From: Topomyia yanbarensis
Lineage: Eukaryota > Arthropoda > Insecta > Diptera > Culicidae
Length of the DNA: 64,000 nt
Reading direction: 5' to 3'
NCBI RefSeq assembly: GCF_030247195.1
Contig: NC_080671.1
Span: 95,925,870-95,989,869 of the forward strand
The position numbers and the translations under genes are program-made. A model generated the notes under the pieces. That model ran no database searches. It saw nothing but the letters and a program-made list of their open reading frames with translations, and was not told where the DNA came from. Shown in pieces: positions 1 to 11,324 of this stretch. Position 1 is the first letter of the stretch. Each line of letters opens with the position of its first letter.

Positions 1-1802
1 TTCGTCTCCTTAGCCTGTCATGGAGACGACAACGCAAAGAAAAACCGAAAGCTATCATACACGCTACACTTGAATATACCTACACATTCGCCTCAAACAA
101 TAAACCCAAGCGAACGGTGTACCGTGCTTGAATCAAAAAGCTGTGCCAGTACATCGTGTCCGTACACGAATAGAAGATACGCACCAAGCAAAATGAATCA
201 ACGCTGGTGATGATAAGTGGTGCGAAAGAAACAACTAGTACCACGACGCTAGCCTCTGCTACACTGGCTGTGTGAGCATGCAGCGCAGTGCTCTGCTCTG
301 CCTGCTGTCCAAGAGGCAACTGAGCTTGCCCGACCAAATCTGCTCTTTAAATAGTCGATGATGACGTCATTCATAGAAGCTTTGCGCGTTAGGTACATAA
401 ATCTGTCGTGCCAGACTAGGGAAGCGCAGCCTTCTGTGTGCAAATGCGTGGTATTTTAACTATGTTGAACATTATTTAAAATTTTAATGCCATGATATCA
501 AAAATCTTTTGGTTTATCTATTGGAATCTGTTCTTAGAAGTATTTCTGAGCGACATGAGCAAAAAAATTGAAAATTTATCTTAAGATGGCTGAATTATAA
601 GCGTTTAAAATTGGACCACTTTTCGTTACAGACCATTTTTGTTGAATTTGAAAGTGCACCCCCATATCGAAAACAAAGAAGTAGTCCTACGTCAAAAACA
701 AAATAATGAACAGACATTAAGTTTTGGATCCTATGGAAACTGGCAGTGTCATGTACAGGATCAACGGATTCTACGCTTGTGATGATACCTTTTTCGTTTC
801 GGTAACTCGTCACAGTACAGGATTAAACTTTCTCTCATATCACAGAGATTCCGTAGTTCTAATTGTGATGGCCTCGAGAATACAATCATTGTGCTTAAGA
901 ATATGGGAGATAATCAATATAGAACCAGCAATATTCGTATATTCGTTGAATGAATAATAAAATGCATCATTCTTTCTTTCATAAGCTGTTCTTCAAAGTT
1001 ATGTATTTTTTCTTGGACAATATCATCTTGCATGCATGAAAAACATGAAAAGGGTTAACTTAGATTACCCTTACATGCCCAACTTTTTGTAGTGTTCATA
1101 GAGTTCAAGAAACACAAAAAACCCGCTTTGAAAGATGCTTCTTTCGCAGTGCTGGAAGCTGCCTAATATTTACCTTCCGGTGCCAAACACAATTCTCCTA
1201 GAAAATTTTCAATAATCTATATGCTAGGAAAAGATATTCGAAGCCAGTCCAAATTCATGCGTTTTATCAGTTTTCAATAATAATGGAAAATAATGAAGAT
1301 ATATCAAAATTTTATTTATCAACGCTAACTGTGAATAACTCTGGTAGTACTGCTCCAGTTATATCAGACTAATAGAAATAATTTCAGTTCTAAGTTCAAA
1401 TAGTACCAGTTACTGGTCTTACTTGTTTTTTAAGTAAATTTTGCCTAAATCAAAAGTTTTACCAGTTTAAAAATGTTGTTTACAAAAATAATGGGTATAA
1501 AGGGGTTGATGTGCGTTATACATACGTTAATACAAAATAAACCGATTTTAAACAAGAGTATTAGCCTATTTTAGAGATGTGCAATTTTCTTATTCGTTTA
1601 TTCGATATGCATTCGGTCTATATCTTTTATTTGAGTTAAGATTTTTTAAGGTATTTACAATAGAATAAAATGTTGATCGAGTTCTGTCAGCTTCCAGAGT
1701 AATTCTACAACATCAAAAAATTTCATACATTTGCGCTCTTACAACCCGATGCTGTCTCTACCAAAAAAACATTTTCGTAAAGGATACTTCAACATGATAA
1801 TT
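1..1802. other. AT-rich non-coding stretch, no gene recognised
   Basis: No open frame here resembles a known family and no repeat structure stands out. The short open frames (the longest about 85 codons) are within what AT-rich DNA gives by chance. A palindromic TGACGTCA octamer, the classic CRE/ATF site, lies at 362-369, but nothing nearby shows that it is used. Confidence 0.5.
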
Positions 1803-2006
1803 TATGCCTAATGTCCATTATGCCAATCGTCCATTATGCCAATCGTCCATTATGCCAATCGTCCATTATGCCAATCGTCCATTATGCCTAACGTATATTA
1901 TGCCATTTGTCCATTATGCCAAACGTCTTTATGCCTAACGTCCATTATGCCTAACGTACGTATGCCAAACGTCCGTATGCCTAACATATTTATGCCTAAT
2001 GGGGTA
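1803..2006. repeat. Minisatellite with a 16-bp unit
   Basis: At least ten degenerate tandem copies of a 16-bp unit close to ATGCCAATCGTCCATT. The first copies are nearly identical and later ones drift towards TATGCCTAACGT. Because 16 is not a multiple of three, the open frame across the array is a by-product of the repeat. The array ends at GGGGTACACCCTGTTT, which may be the edge of a mobile element that carries it. Confidence 0.85.
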
Positions 2007-2024
2007 CACCCTGTTTCGCCACCC

Positions 2025-2560
2025 ATATGCTAGTATTAGTCTAATAATTGTATTGATCCACTTGGGTTTGAGTCCCCAAGATTTGCCGAAAACCTGTTTG
2101 CATTGGCCGAATGTCATGCCAGCTCTCTTGATTCTGAAATCAATGTGAGCTGACCAATTTGATTTTGAGGTAACAATTATCCCAACGTACTTCAACGGAC
2201 TGGAGCATCGAGTGCTGGCTGAAGGGAAAGGAATGTTCGCGTGGTCGTTTTATGCGAGGATTTGTGAAGATTTTTTTGCCGGAGTCGGTGGTAAAACATG
2301 ATGAGTTATAGTCTGTCAACGACCACACGGTAGACTTGGAAGGAATGCCCAACTCCTACCAGCAGAAGGTGAAGGATTCTTCACATTTCCTTTCGATCAT
2401 TTCCAAATGAGCCTGCCTAGTCCTAGTTTTCCGTGCTAAGTCTATAACTGATACGCTATGAGAAGAGATGTCGAATGCTAAGCATTGCATGTATTCATGT
2501 AGTCCATGATCTCGAGCTGCCTCCAAAATGAGATCGAAAGACACGTTGCTTCACGAAAGA
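2025..2560 (-). pseudogene. Fossil non-LTR retrotransposon RT fragment
   Basis: Minus-strand frames carry pieces typical of the palm-to-thumb part of non-LTR reverse transcriptases. One is SFDLILEAARDHGLHE, as found just after motif A. Another is a HLEMIERKCEES helix followed by a shifted PSKSTVW. A third is KYVGIIVTSKSNWSAHI with GKSWGLKPKWI, the thumb region after the catalytic motifs. The pieces lie in three frames with stops between them, and the catalytic ADD segment is missing, so this is a long-dead fragment. Part of it (2457-2590) recurs at about 2983-3120 inside the neighbouring repeat, so it was duplicated after capture. The clade is not clear. Confidence 0.55.
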
Positions 2561-2569
2561 GCTCCAACA

Positions 2570-4790
2570 ATATTTCAATATCAATAGACATTGTGTAACA
2601 AGGTGATAGTAGACTTCCTCCGCTCCGGATGATCTGTTTCATTGCACACGAAAAAAAATTGTTCCCAAAATCTTGAGCAAAGTACCATAAATTCTGGACC
2701 AACCACGATTTTGCATGACGAAGGCAGGACCATGAACAAAAACCGTATGTTTATAATTATGTTCAAATTCCCTTCAATAATCCCTGCATAATGCTTTAAT
2801 TAGTGGAAATATTTGTTTTTATTTTGTGAACTTCAATCACGGTTTCCACCATGTCAATATTGCGGAAATTAAAACATACTAACACATGCTACAAAATATA
2901 GGAACTTGCCATTCATTTGTGAACCTAACTGTATTTTCAAAAAATTAATGTTTTCCTTCTTTATGTGTTAAATCCGCTTGTCTCAACTATGAGAAAAGAT
3001 ATCGGTTGCTAAGCATTGCGTGTATCCATATAATCCATGGTCTCGACCTGCTTCCAACATGAGCTCGAAAGAAACGTTGCTTTACGAAAGAGTTCTAACA
3101 ATATTTCAATATCAATAGACATTGTGTAACAAGGTGATAGTAGACTTCCTCCGGAAAAAAAAATTGTTCCCAAAATCTTGCCATAAACTCTGGACCCACC
3201 ACGTTTTTACATTACGAGTGCAGGACCATGAACAAAAATCATATGTTTATAATTATGTTCAATTTCGCTTCAGTAACCCCCGCTTAACGGGTTTATTAGT
3301 GGAAATATTTGTTTTTGTTTTGTGAACTTCAATCACGGTGTCCACCATGTCATTACCAAATCGATTTTCTGTACGTGAACTAGTTCACGACTTGATGAAC
3401 CTTGTTCATAAAACCAAAGGTTGACTCGTGGTGTTATTCATAGATTTAGGAACATTAGTTCGCAAAATCCAAACATTGTGGATATTTTCTCATGAACTAT
3501 TTCGCGAAACTCGGAATTTTATTCATGAAGCCATTCAATCCTCGTGAACTAATTTATGATTTATAATATATTAGTCGCGATCCGTCCGTGCTCGAAAAAT
3601 AGTTCACGAAATCATGAAATATTCATGTATTCGTGAACTGGTTCTTGATTCCAAATACAATAGTCACAACTGACTATTCGTGTTCGGGAAGTAGTGCACA
3701 AAATCATGAAATATTCTTTATGTATTTGTGAAATGGTTCATTATTCCTAATATAATAGTCACAATTGAACATACGTGCCCGTGAAATAAATCACAAAACA
3801 ATAAAAAAATATTCATATATTCGTAAACTGGTTCATGATTCCTACTCACGACTCGCCATTTGTGCTAGAGAAATAGTTCACAAAATCACGAAATATTGCT
3901 CAACTATTCGTAAACTGGTTCATTAATGCTCGTAAAACAGCATAATTCATGTATTCGTGAACTGATTAAATATTTTTTTTGTGAACTTCAATCACGGCTT
4001 CCACCATGTCATTACCAAATCGATTTTCTGCACGTGAACTAGTTCATGACTTTATGAACCTTATTCATAAAACCAAAGGTTGACTCATGGTGTTATTCAT
4101 AGCTTTAGGAACATTAGTTCGCAAAATCTAAACATTGTGGATATTTTCTCATGAACTATTTAGCGAAAACTCTTCATGAATCCATTCAATCCTCGTGAAC
4201 TAATTCATGATTTCTAATATTTTAGTCGCGATCCGTCCGTGCTCTAGAAATAGTTCACAAAATCATGGAATATTAATATATTCGTGAACTGGTTCTTGAT
4301 TCCAATTACAATAGTCACAACTGACTATTCGTGTTCGGGACAGTGCACAAAATCATGAAATATTCTTCATGTATTTGTGAAATGGTTCATTATTCCTAAT
4401 ATAATAGTCACAATTGAACACACGTGCCCGTGAAATAAATCACAAAACAATAAAAAAATATTCATATATTCGTAAACTTCTGGTTCATGATTCCTACTCA
4501 CGACTCACCATTTGTGCTAGAGAAATAGTTCACAAAATAACGAAATATTGTTCAACTATTCGTAAACTGGTTCATGAATCCTAGTGTAATAATCACGATT
4601 CATCATTAATGCTCGTAAAACAGCATTATTCATGTATTCGTGAACTGATTCATGATTCCTAGTACTAAATTCACATCTGACCATTCGTGCTGTTCAAACA
4701 GTTCACAAATTCATGAAATATGCTTCATGTATTTGTGAAATGGTTCATGATACCTAGTAAAATAGTCACAATTGGGTCATTAAGCCATAT
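2570..4790 (+). repeat. GTGAAC repeat field 1 (tandem subrepeats)
   Basis: Long array of degenerate units of about 65-75 bp built around CGTGAACTGGTTCATGATTCC, TAGTCAC and palindromes such as GTGAACTAGTTCACGA. It shows internal segmental duplication: 2570-2850 recurs at 3100-3360, and the block from 3330 to about 3960 recurs from 3985 to about 4610. Each long unit opens with a conserved leader containing AATTGTTCCCAAAATC and CAATCACGGTTTCCACCATG. The same family lies at 33.6-43.06 kb in the same orientation and at 58.5-63.9 kb inverted. No coding potential is seen. It could be a satellite or the arm of a fold-back transposon. Confidence 0.8.
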
Positions 4791-5960
4791 GCTGTTTTCG
4801 ATTTTTTTTCCGATGCAGCTTACTTTAAAGATACGTAATCGAACTTTTTTCACTTTTTGCTTCTCATATAGAAAGGTTATACAATCACACTAAAATTCGT
4901 CAACATAATCCCGGCCATAATTTTTTTTGACTTATATAGGCGTAGGTAGGGGTATGCAGTAAGGGGCTGCTATTTTAAAATTGAAAATAGTTTAAAATTG
5001 CTTAACAACTTGAAAATTTTCGGCACCGCCGCTGGTTTCAAGCGATGTTTCAGTGTCGACACGTAGTATCTCAAGATCGTGGCTGTCGATCCGTAGTTAT
5101 GGGATTTGCGTTTCAAATTCGTCTCATCAGATTCCGACACTAACTTAGTGACAGGATATACCCTAGTAGATATTGTGATTTAGCCAATACTCACGCACTT
5201 TGTCTTCTCATTTTAGATCAAACTTTTCAGGTGTGCGACCTCCAGTAAATATATGAGTGCCGTTCGAAAAGGCATTTCAATAATTATTCTTCCGCGGGAC
5301 ATAAAAGAGCAAAGCCGCGTGGACTATAATAGAGGTATCTGTTCATCTGTAGACAATATGATCTTAGTAATATGTACGAAAGTCACTGGCAATCAATTTC
5401 CGAGAATTTGAAAAGAGCAATTTTAACTCCTAACCCAACCAGTATTGCCAACGTAAGCTTACAAAAAGTATAAAAGAAATCCCAAATGAATGTGGAGAAA
5501 ATCACAGCGAAATGTTATTGACAAGTTGGCATCTCCACTCTCCCTATTAGACACGCTTCCACAATTGGGTTAAATGCAAGCGACATATTTATTATTAAAT
5601 ATAACAAACATAACGACAAGGGCTCTTGATCCATCCGCGGCCCAGAAGAAGAATTGATGGGAGAAGATCAAAACTGGCAAAGATCGACTACCATATGGGC
5701 GGTTAAAACTCGAAAGAGTGACACAGAGTACCGCACTGGATAATTTTGAAGAAAAAACAAGGAGTGCGATTTTACAAAGTTTTAGCTTCTGATGGCCCTA
5801 CATTTTCTGACACGGTGAATTTCTGGAGTGTTGAAATGTTTACCACTGTTTAGGAAAGCAAAAGTAGTACAAAGCTTCGAGAGACCTCAAGAAGTCACTT
5901 TTGGAAGTATTTGTCAATGTAGATTTGTCGGTAGACGGTTCCAGATTCAAAAAAAAAACT
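4791..5960. other. Non-coding stretch with repeat debris
   Basis: No coding region recognised. Around 4860-4910 is TTCTCATATAGAAAGGTTAT followed by CAATCAC, a piece of a dispersed repeat also seen at about 17.74 kb. At about 5100-5160 the minus strand carries a decayed copy of the hammerhead-like module described at 28.9 kb. Confidence 0.5.
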
Positions 5961-5963
5961 GAC

Positions 5964-6570
5964 TTATTTTGACACATCTACAGTTCGCTTGCCAAACAAA
6001 AAACTTTTTGTGGAATTCGACAGCTTCATTCGCACCTTCAATTGGACCTCCAGCGACAACCTCAACCGATTTCCCAATAATGAACGGGCTTTCTTGAAAA
6101 AAGTTGCACTGTCTTTACCTGTCAGCTGCAGGAAAGTCAATTTGCCGAATTTGTTCGTCGGGTCCACATATTCAGGCAATCTCTTTTTGCTTCACCCTCC
6201 CGGATCACCGCTACTAGCGGCTACCATCTTTGATCACACCACCAGACGTTGGAAAATACGCTGTGGCACGGTCACCCGATACCAACCCCAAATAGACAGT
6301 AAAGGTGAAGAAAAGGAAAGATCTTACCTTATTTGCCCCTTCAACGTCGACTTTTCTAAAGTGTTCCCACAATTTTGGGCCACACTGTAGGTAAGCAGAA
6401 TCTCCGCAGAATTTCCGCTTGTACGTTCCCTTTAATGCACAAAACGCGTTAAACACCACTTTGCAATTTTTTCCCTTTTCTCGCCGTTCCAATACTTTTG
6501 GCACGCACTGTGGCGTCCAATTCGCACTGTACCTCTTCGGCAGATCAAAGCAAGAAAAAAAAAATATTTT
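5964..6570 (-). CDS. Candidate two-exon gene of unknown function
   Basis: Unrecognised; this is a model from splice signals and open frames. Exon 1 is open from about 6570 to 6328 and ends at AAG|GTAAGA. A 202-bp intron (6327-6126) ends in the pyrimidine-rich acceptor TTTCCTGCAG. Exon 2 runs from 6125 to the stop at 5964 (53 codons). Donor and acceptor are both phase 0, so the frames join exactly. Exon 1 contains four cysteines among basic residues (for example KVVFNAFCALKGTYKRKFC), and exon 2 is rich in Lys, Arg and Leu. No ATG is seen in the exon 1 frame, so an upstream exon is likely. The opposite strand also has a 133-codon open frame, so the coding strand is uncertain. Base composition is more balanced than in the flanks. 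Confidence 0.3.
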
Positions 6571-6697
6571 TCTTTTTTTAAAAACTCCGTCAATTTTTCA
6601 ACTTAAAAAAAAAACTTGCTTCCAACCCACCGTCACCGTCACACTCGCCGCCGGCACAGCCAGTGATTAAAACTGTCCGGGCAGCCGCACTGGCAGC

Positions 6698-6990
6698 CAG
6701 GGTGGCCAGGCCTACCGATTTATCGGTAGTCCTACCGATTTTGGTCTTCCCTACTGATTCACAGACGACCAAGGCAAAACTACCGATATTTTGTTATCTA
6801 TACCGAAAACTACCGATTTTTATTGATTTTGGACACATCCTACTCAACGTTCATTTTTTGGGTTGGATTTGGTCTGAGATCTGTGTTTTCAGTATTATAC
6901 AATTCTATGTCAACAACCCGGCCTACCGATAACTACCGATAAACTTTTAGTGATCCTAACAATATTAAGGAATTCTATCTGGCCACCCTG
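6698..6990. mobile_element. hAT-type MITE, 293 bp, 8-bp TSD
   Basis: Terminal inverted repeats CAGGGTGGCCAG at both ends, with a perfect 8-bp target duplication CTGGCAGC at 6690-6697 and 6991-6998. The YARNG-type terminus and 8-bp duplication are diagnostic of the hAT superfamily. Several copies of CTACCGATA or its complement near both ends may be transposase binding sites. It has no coding capacity, so it would be mobilised in trans. Confidence 0.9.
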
Positions 6991-7219
6991 CTGGCAGCCA
7001 CAGCGATGGCTGTTTGTTTTGATTTTATTGCCTCGTGGGTAAACTAAAACCCACTTATTTCAGCTGTTTTCTCACCGATGTTCATGAAATTTTCACTGTT
7101 AGTTACTGAAAAACCACTTCACTCGTCTATTCGTACTAGTTTGGATCACGGCGATCGCGAAAATCCGCCAAAAACACCGTATAAAATTCGAGAGCGCGCG
7201 CTGTTTATACCGTACAGAA

Positions 7220-9149
7220 TAAGGGTGGGCGAAATTTTATTTTTTCGCAAAATGTCGGAACGAAACGAAACGAAACGAAATTTTTCGCAAACTTTGCGAA
7301 ACGAAACTTTAAGGAAAATTTCGTTTAAATTCGTAAATTTCGCCGACATTTTGCGAACTTTTTTTGTCTGTTTCGCAAAGTTTGCGAAACTTTTCGAAAT
7401 TTATCAAAATTCAGTTAATTTTAGACTGTGTAACTGTTTCTTGGTTAAATCGATTTTACACAAAAATTATAACGATTTATCTATTGAAAGGTGAACCGAT
7501 GCATCCGGAGTTATTCTCAATTCTTAAAGCCGTCTTGTGATGACTGAGTAGATTTCGATAACTGATCGGAGCAACGATTTACCTTATATGGCATGCGCAA
7601 GGTGCACTAATGAAAAATTGATTCAAAGTAAAGCTTACTCATTTTAGCTCTCAATATCACAATTATATCACAGATAATAGTCGTCAATCTCGAGCGTTAA
7701 CGGCCTATTGAAAGGTAATTTAGATATATGGACCAGGTTGACTAATTTACAAATGTAATAACACTAGTTTACAAATTTAGAGGTAAGCTAAGCAAAGAAA
7801 AAAGTTTTCAAAATCGAGTCTGCGTCGCCTAACACGAAAACAATACTCGTTTTCCTTTTTAAAACAGCGTTTTCGAGATTTTTTAAAAAGCTTTGGGTAG
7901 TGTTTGCGTTTATTCGTCAATATTTCGTAAAAAGTATCCGATGAAACCGTGGGTAGATCAAATATATTTTTTTTTAAGTTTCAAGCGACTAAGCTGTAAC
8001 AAGTATAATTTTTAACATTCTTAATTTTCTTTTATTTCGACTGTGGTCGCATAAATCCCCGACTACATACGAGAAACTTGCCATTTAAGCCAATATATAC
8101 TGATTCCTGATGTAATCCTACATAAGATATTGGAAAGAAAACATGCTTTGAACAGTTTATTTATTTTATTTATCGGGAAATTTTCATACGAGATATTGAC
8201 CAAAAACTAAAGAAAGAATGAAAGTGGATATTACGAAATAATTTTGTTTTTGCGGTGTGACCTAAAATGGGCCTATAACCGACTAGTATAATGAATGATA
8301 CATATTTGCTGTCTTCGGAAAAGATATGAATAGCCCATGATGAAATAATTTCTGGGACCCCTATTTCTAGGTCTTGTAACTGTAATAGAAGTTCCAGTAA
8401 GAATTTTTCCACAAAATACCCTTCAAACCTAATCTTTTTATCCTAAGAAATTTCATTTTGCGCATTTGGAGTTATGATGTGTGAAAAAGGTAGATTTTTC
8501 GACATTATTTTTTATAATCTAATAATTATTACTTGTTCCGAAAGCTTAAGTCGGGGCGAGCAAAGCGTAGTTGACCTTATACGCAACTCACCTGTGTTCG
8601 TGTCCCAACCCCGCATATAGGGTTAAAACTTTTTCTAATCAGTAAAAGAGGCAAATGACTAATGTTCCTCTATAATCGAAACAAAGGCTTAGATGTAACA
8701 GTCAGAATTCGCTAGAATGAAAACTAAATGAGTTTTAAATTTCTTTTGCTAGATTGCTTCTGTGGCCCAGTAAGCCTTGGGCTAACTAAAAAGAGATAAT
8801 TGCTCTAATAATGTATATGACTTTTCCTGACTATTTTCACAAATATACAGTCACAATTTTTGAAAAATGTTTTTAATCTTCGATCGCTTACCATGAGTTA
8901 CAAATATTTTTCATAATTGGACACTTTCAACTATTCAAAAGTATTAAAAAGAATTAACTTTCCTTATATCAAATGGTTTTTGAAAAATTTCGCAATAGTT
9001 CGCAAATGTTTTCGTCAACATAGAATTTCGTGTTGCGAACAACATCTACTATTAAAATTTCGTTTCGTTTCGTATCGTTAAGAGAATACGGAAGAGTTTT
9101 TCGTTTTGTTTCGTACCGCATAGACCAGGATCGCGTTTCGCCCACCTTA
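7220..9149. mobile_element. Non-autonomous hAT-like element, 1.93 kb
   Basis: Ends are TAAGGGTGGGCGAAA on the left and the complement of TAAGGTGGGCGAAA on the right, flanked by a perfect 8-bp duplication GTACAGAA at 7212-7219 and 9150-9157. Subterminal zones are filled with CGAAACGAAACG on the left and TTTCGTTTCG on the right, about 250 bp at each end. These zones are inverted relative to each other. The 1.4-kb interior has no transposase frame. At about 8555-8700 it holds a segment with CCCAACCCCGCATATAGGG that resembles a dispersed, possibly tRNA-derived repeat; that identification is weak. Confidence 0.85.
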
Positions 9150-9157
9150 GTACAGAA

Positions 9158-9934
9158 CGGTGTTTCCAACTCAGATGCCGGTAGTACTGGTCCTCTCCTT
9201 ATTAACCAAATAAATATGATTAATACCAAATGGAACAATAAGGAATTCTATAAAATTTTATTGAAATTTCTAATTAATCATGCAATAACATTAACAACTT
9301 CCTAGACACCACTATGCCAAAAAAGACGCCAATCGTTCCTCGACTAAATCTCCCACCTACCAACATAATGTTGACGTTTGTACTGAGCCCAGAAACAGCG
9401 CACCACAAATATGCTAAACTTCACGCCAAAAAGCATAACGAAATGCCGGCAAAGACTGGAATTGCCAGTAATTTAAATAATGAGGCATCGCTTCGTATCC
9501 GCTACGCAAGTAGGTATCCGTTTTCGGTTGACACTTGCCGATGGTGGTGGTTGGTAAGCTTTCATATTTTCCCGACCCGGAGGATGCCTGTCTAATGGAA
9601 AAACCCCATCCGGATCTAATGCGTGCAGCTTTTCACCACCGCCCCGAAGCCGCAGCTGTCTTCGGAAAGCGTTCTCCCAAATGGCAATATTTCTCTATGA
9701 AATGTGGTATTTTGCCTGCGGATGAGAATATACGTTCAAGTGGAATGTTTGTTGTTTATTTAACCCGTCTGCTTATATTATTGAGGCAGTTTTCCGACGC
9801 TTTCGAGATGGGATGAAAAACGATTGCGCAATGCCAATGTTTGTGGTGTTCATTTTTCGATGAAGGAAAATTAAACTTGGCAAATTTACTGCACAAGGCC
9901 GCAATTTAGTAGATACGATTTTGCTCCCGTGAAG
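9158..9934. other. Apparently single-copy stretch, no gene recognised
   Basis: Two overlapping 93-codon plus-strand frames (9314-9595 and 9535-9816) have no recognisable domain. Composition is less AT-biased than the flanks, so an exon or decayed gene is possible, but no splice model was convincing. Confidence 0.35.
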
Positions 9935-9952
9935 TGAGGGCTGAATGAAATT
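9935..9952. repeat. Target site duplication, 3' side of LINE A
   Basis: TGAGGGCTGAATGAAATT, identical to 16061-16078. The last two T's merge with the poly(T) tract, so the true duplication is 16-18 bp. This fixes the limits of LINE copy A. Confidence 0.95.
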
Positions 9953-9966
9953 TTTTTTTTTTTTTT

Positions 9967-10294
9967 CATAAAACGTTTATTTGACACGGCGTTTGCAAAA
10001 GCTTTTTTACGCCGGGGTTTTTTTACATAACATGTTACAAAGGTTCTTAAGACTATCACGTTATAAAAAAAAATCACTTTCTAATGCTAACACTGAGGAT
10101 AATCATCATTTTGAATGTTTTTAATTATACTCTATTTTCTTGAATTTCATTGTAAACCTATTGATAGTTTTTCTGTAATCTTTGTTTATTTTTTTCTTTA
10201 TTTATATCGTTTTATCTAACTTAACTAACTGCGAAGAAATCTAAATTGTTTGTGGGTAGCAAGGGAAAAAAAACTAGAAACATTGTGGAGATAA
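9967..10294 (-). other. LINE A 3' UTR with terminal hairpin
   Basis: In sense direction the last bases form a 6-bp stem CGGCGT/ACGCCG (10014-10009 with 9992-9987) around an AAGCT-containing loop. Then come TCAAATAAAC and the poly(A) tail. Copies B and E keep the loop core and the downstream motif but have a different stem, GGCAC/GTGCC. The rest of the UTR is AT-rich and unremarkable. Confidence 0.75.
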
Positions 10295-11324
10295 TTATAT
10301 TTGAATATTTATTGTTTTCAGGAAATGATAAATATGGCTCATGTATGTAAGATCTCGTAAAGCGAGGATATCACGAACAGGTACATAGGGTGGTTTTCTT
10401 CTGGCTCGTAAGGAGTCTATTAATTGGGATCTGGCTTCACGATATTCAGTGCAAGACCAAACAACATGTTCAATGTCTTCGTAACCCTCTCCGCAAGTAC
10501 ATTGATTATCTCCTGCGATCCCAATACGGCGGAGATGCGCATTCAACGTATAATGGTTGGACATGAGTCTAGACATCACACGAATGAAGTTTCGACTTAC
10601 ATCCAACCCTTTGAACCATGCCTTCGTTGATACTTTAGGGATAATTGAGTGCAACCACCGTCCCAGATCTCCATTGTCCCATGATGTTTGCCAACTAGTA
10701 AGCGTCCTCTGACGAGAAGTGCTATAAAATTCATTGAAGGCAATAGGTCTTTCATAGATGTCACCGTCCAGCGCCCCTATTTTGGCTAAATTATCCGCTC
10801 TCTCATTACCCGGTATGGAGCAATGAGCGGGAATCCACACTAAGGTAATTTTATAAGATTTATTTGTTAATTTAGTTAAGTATTCTCGTATCTTCTTCAA
10901 AAAGAACGGAGCGTGATTATCAAGCTTTAATGAGCGTAGTGCCTTAATTGTGCTGAGGCTATCTGTGAGGATGAAATAATGGCTCGGAAGTAAAGTATCA
11001 ATGATTTCCAGACTATAGTGAACTGCTGCTAGTTCGGCTGTATAAACGGAGGCAGGTTCTGCAAGCTTGAAAGAGATCGAGGTGTTATTGTTGAAAATAC
11101 CGAAGCCAGTGGCCTCATTGATTCGTGACCCATCAGTGTAGAACATTTTATGGCAGTCAATGTGTTGGTATTTACTTATGAATATTTTAGGGATCTCCAG
11201 AGAGCGCTGGTGATCCGGGATTCCACGAATTTCCTCTTGCATGGACGTGTCGAAAAATAAAGTGGAATCGGGAGTATCTAGTATATTAACACATGTCAGA
11301 ACATAACTAGAAGGCGTTATTTCT
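10295..11324 (-). pseudogene. LINE A ORF2, RNase H and C-terminal part
   Basis: This is the 3' portion of ORF2, separated from the RT part by a small indel just upstream. Counting from the first Met, RNase H residues are D37 (FYTDGS), E70 (TAELAA), D94 (LTDSLS), H140 and D150 (the latter in IPGNERAD), so the catalytic set is complete. A C-terminal zinc-binding motif follows, C248-X-C250-X8-H259-X4-C264 (CTCGEGYEDIEHVVWSC). The frame is open upstream of the Met to about 11324, where it should join the RT frame. RNase H is thought to degrade the RNA template during second-strand synthesis. The whole segment aligns with the equivalent part of copy B. Confidence 0.9.

Noticed and set aside
1836..2033. 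65-codon open frame across the minisatellite
   Set aside because: The unit is 16 bp, so the frame rotates through the repeat; it is a by-product of a stop-poor unit.
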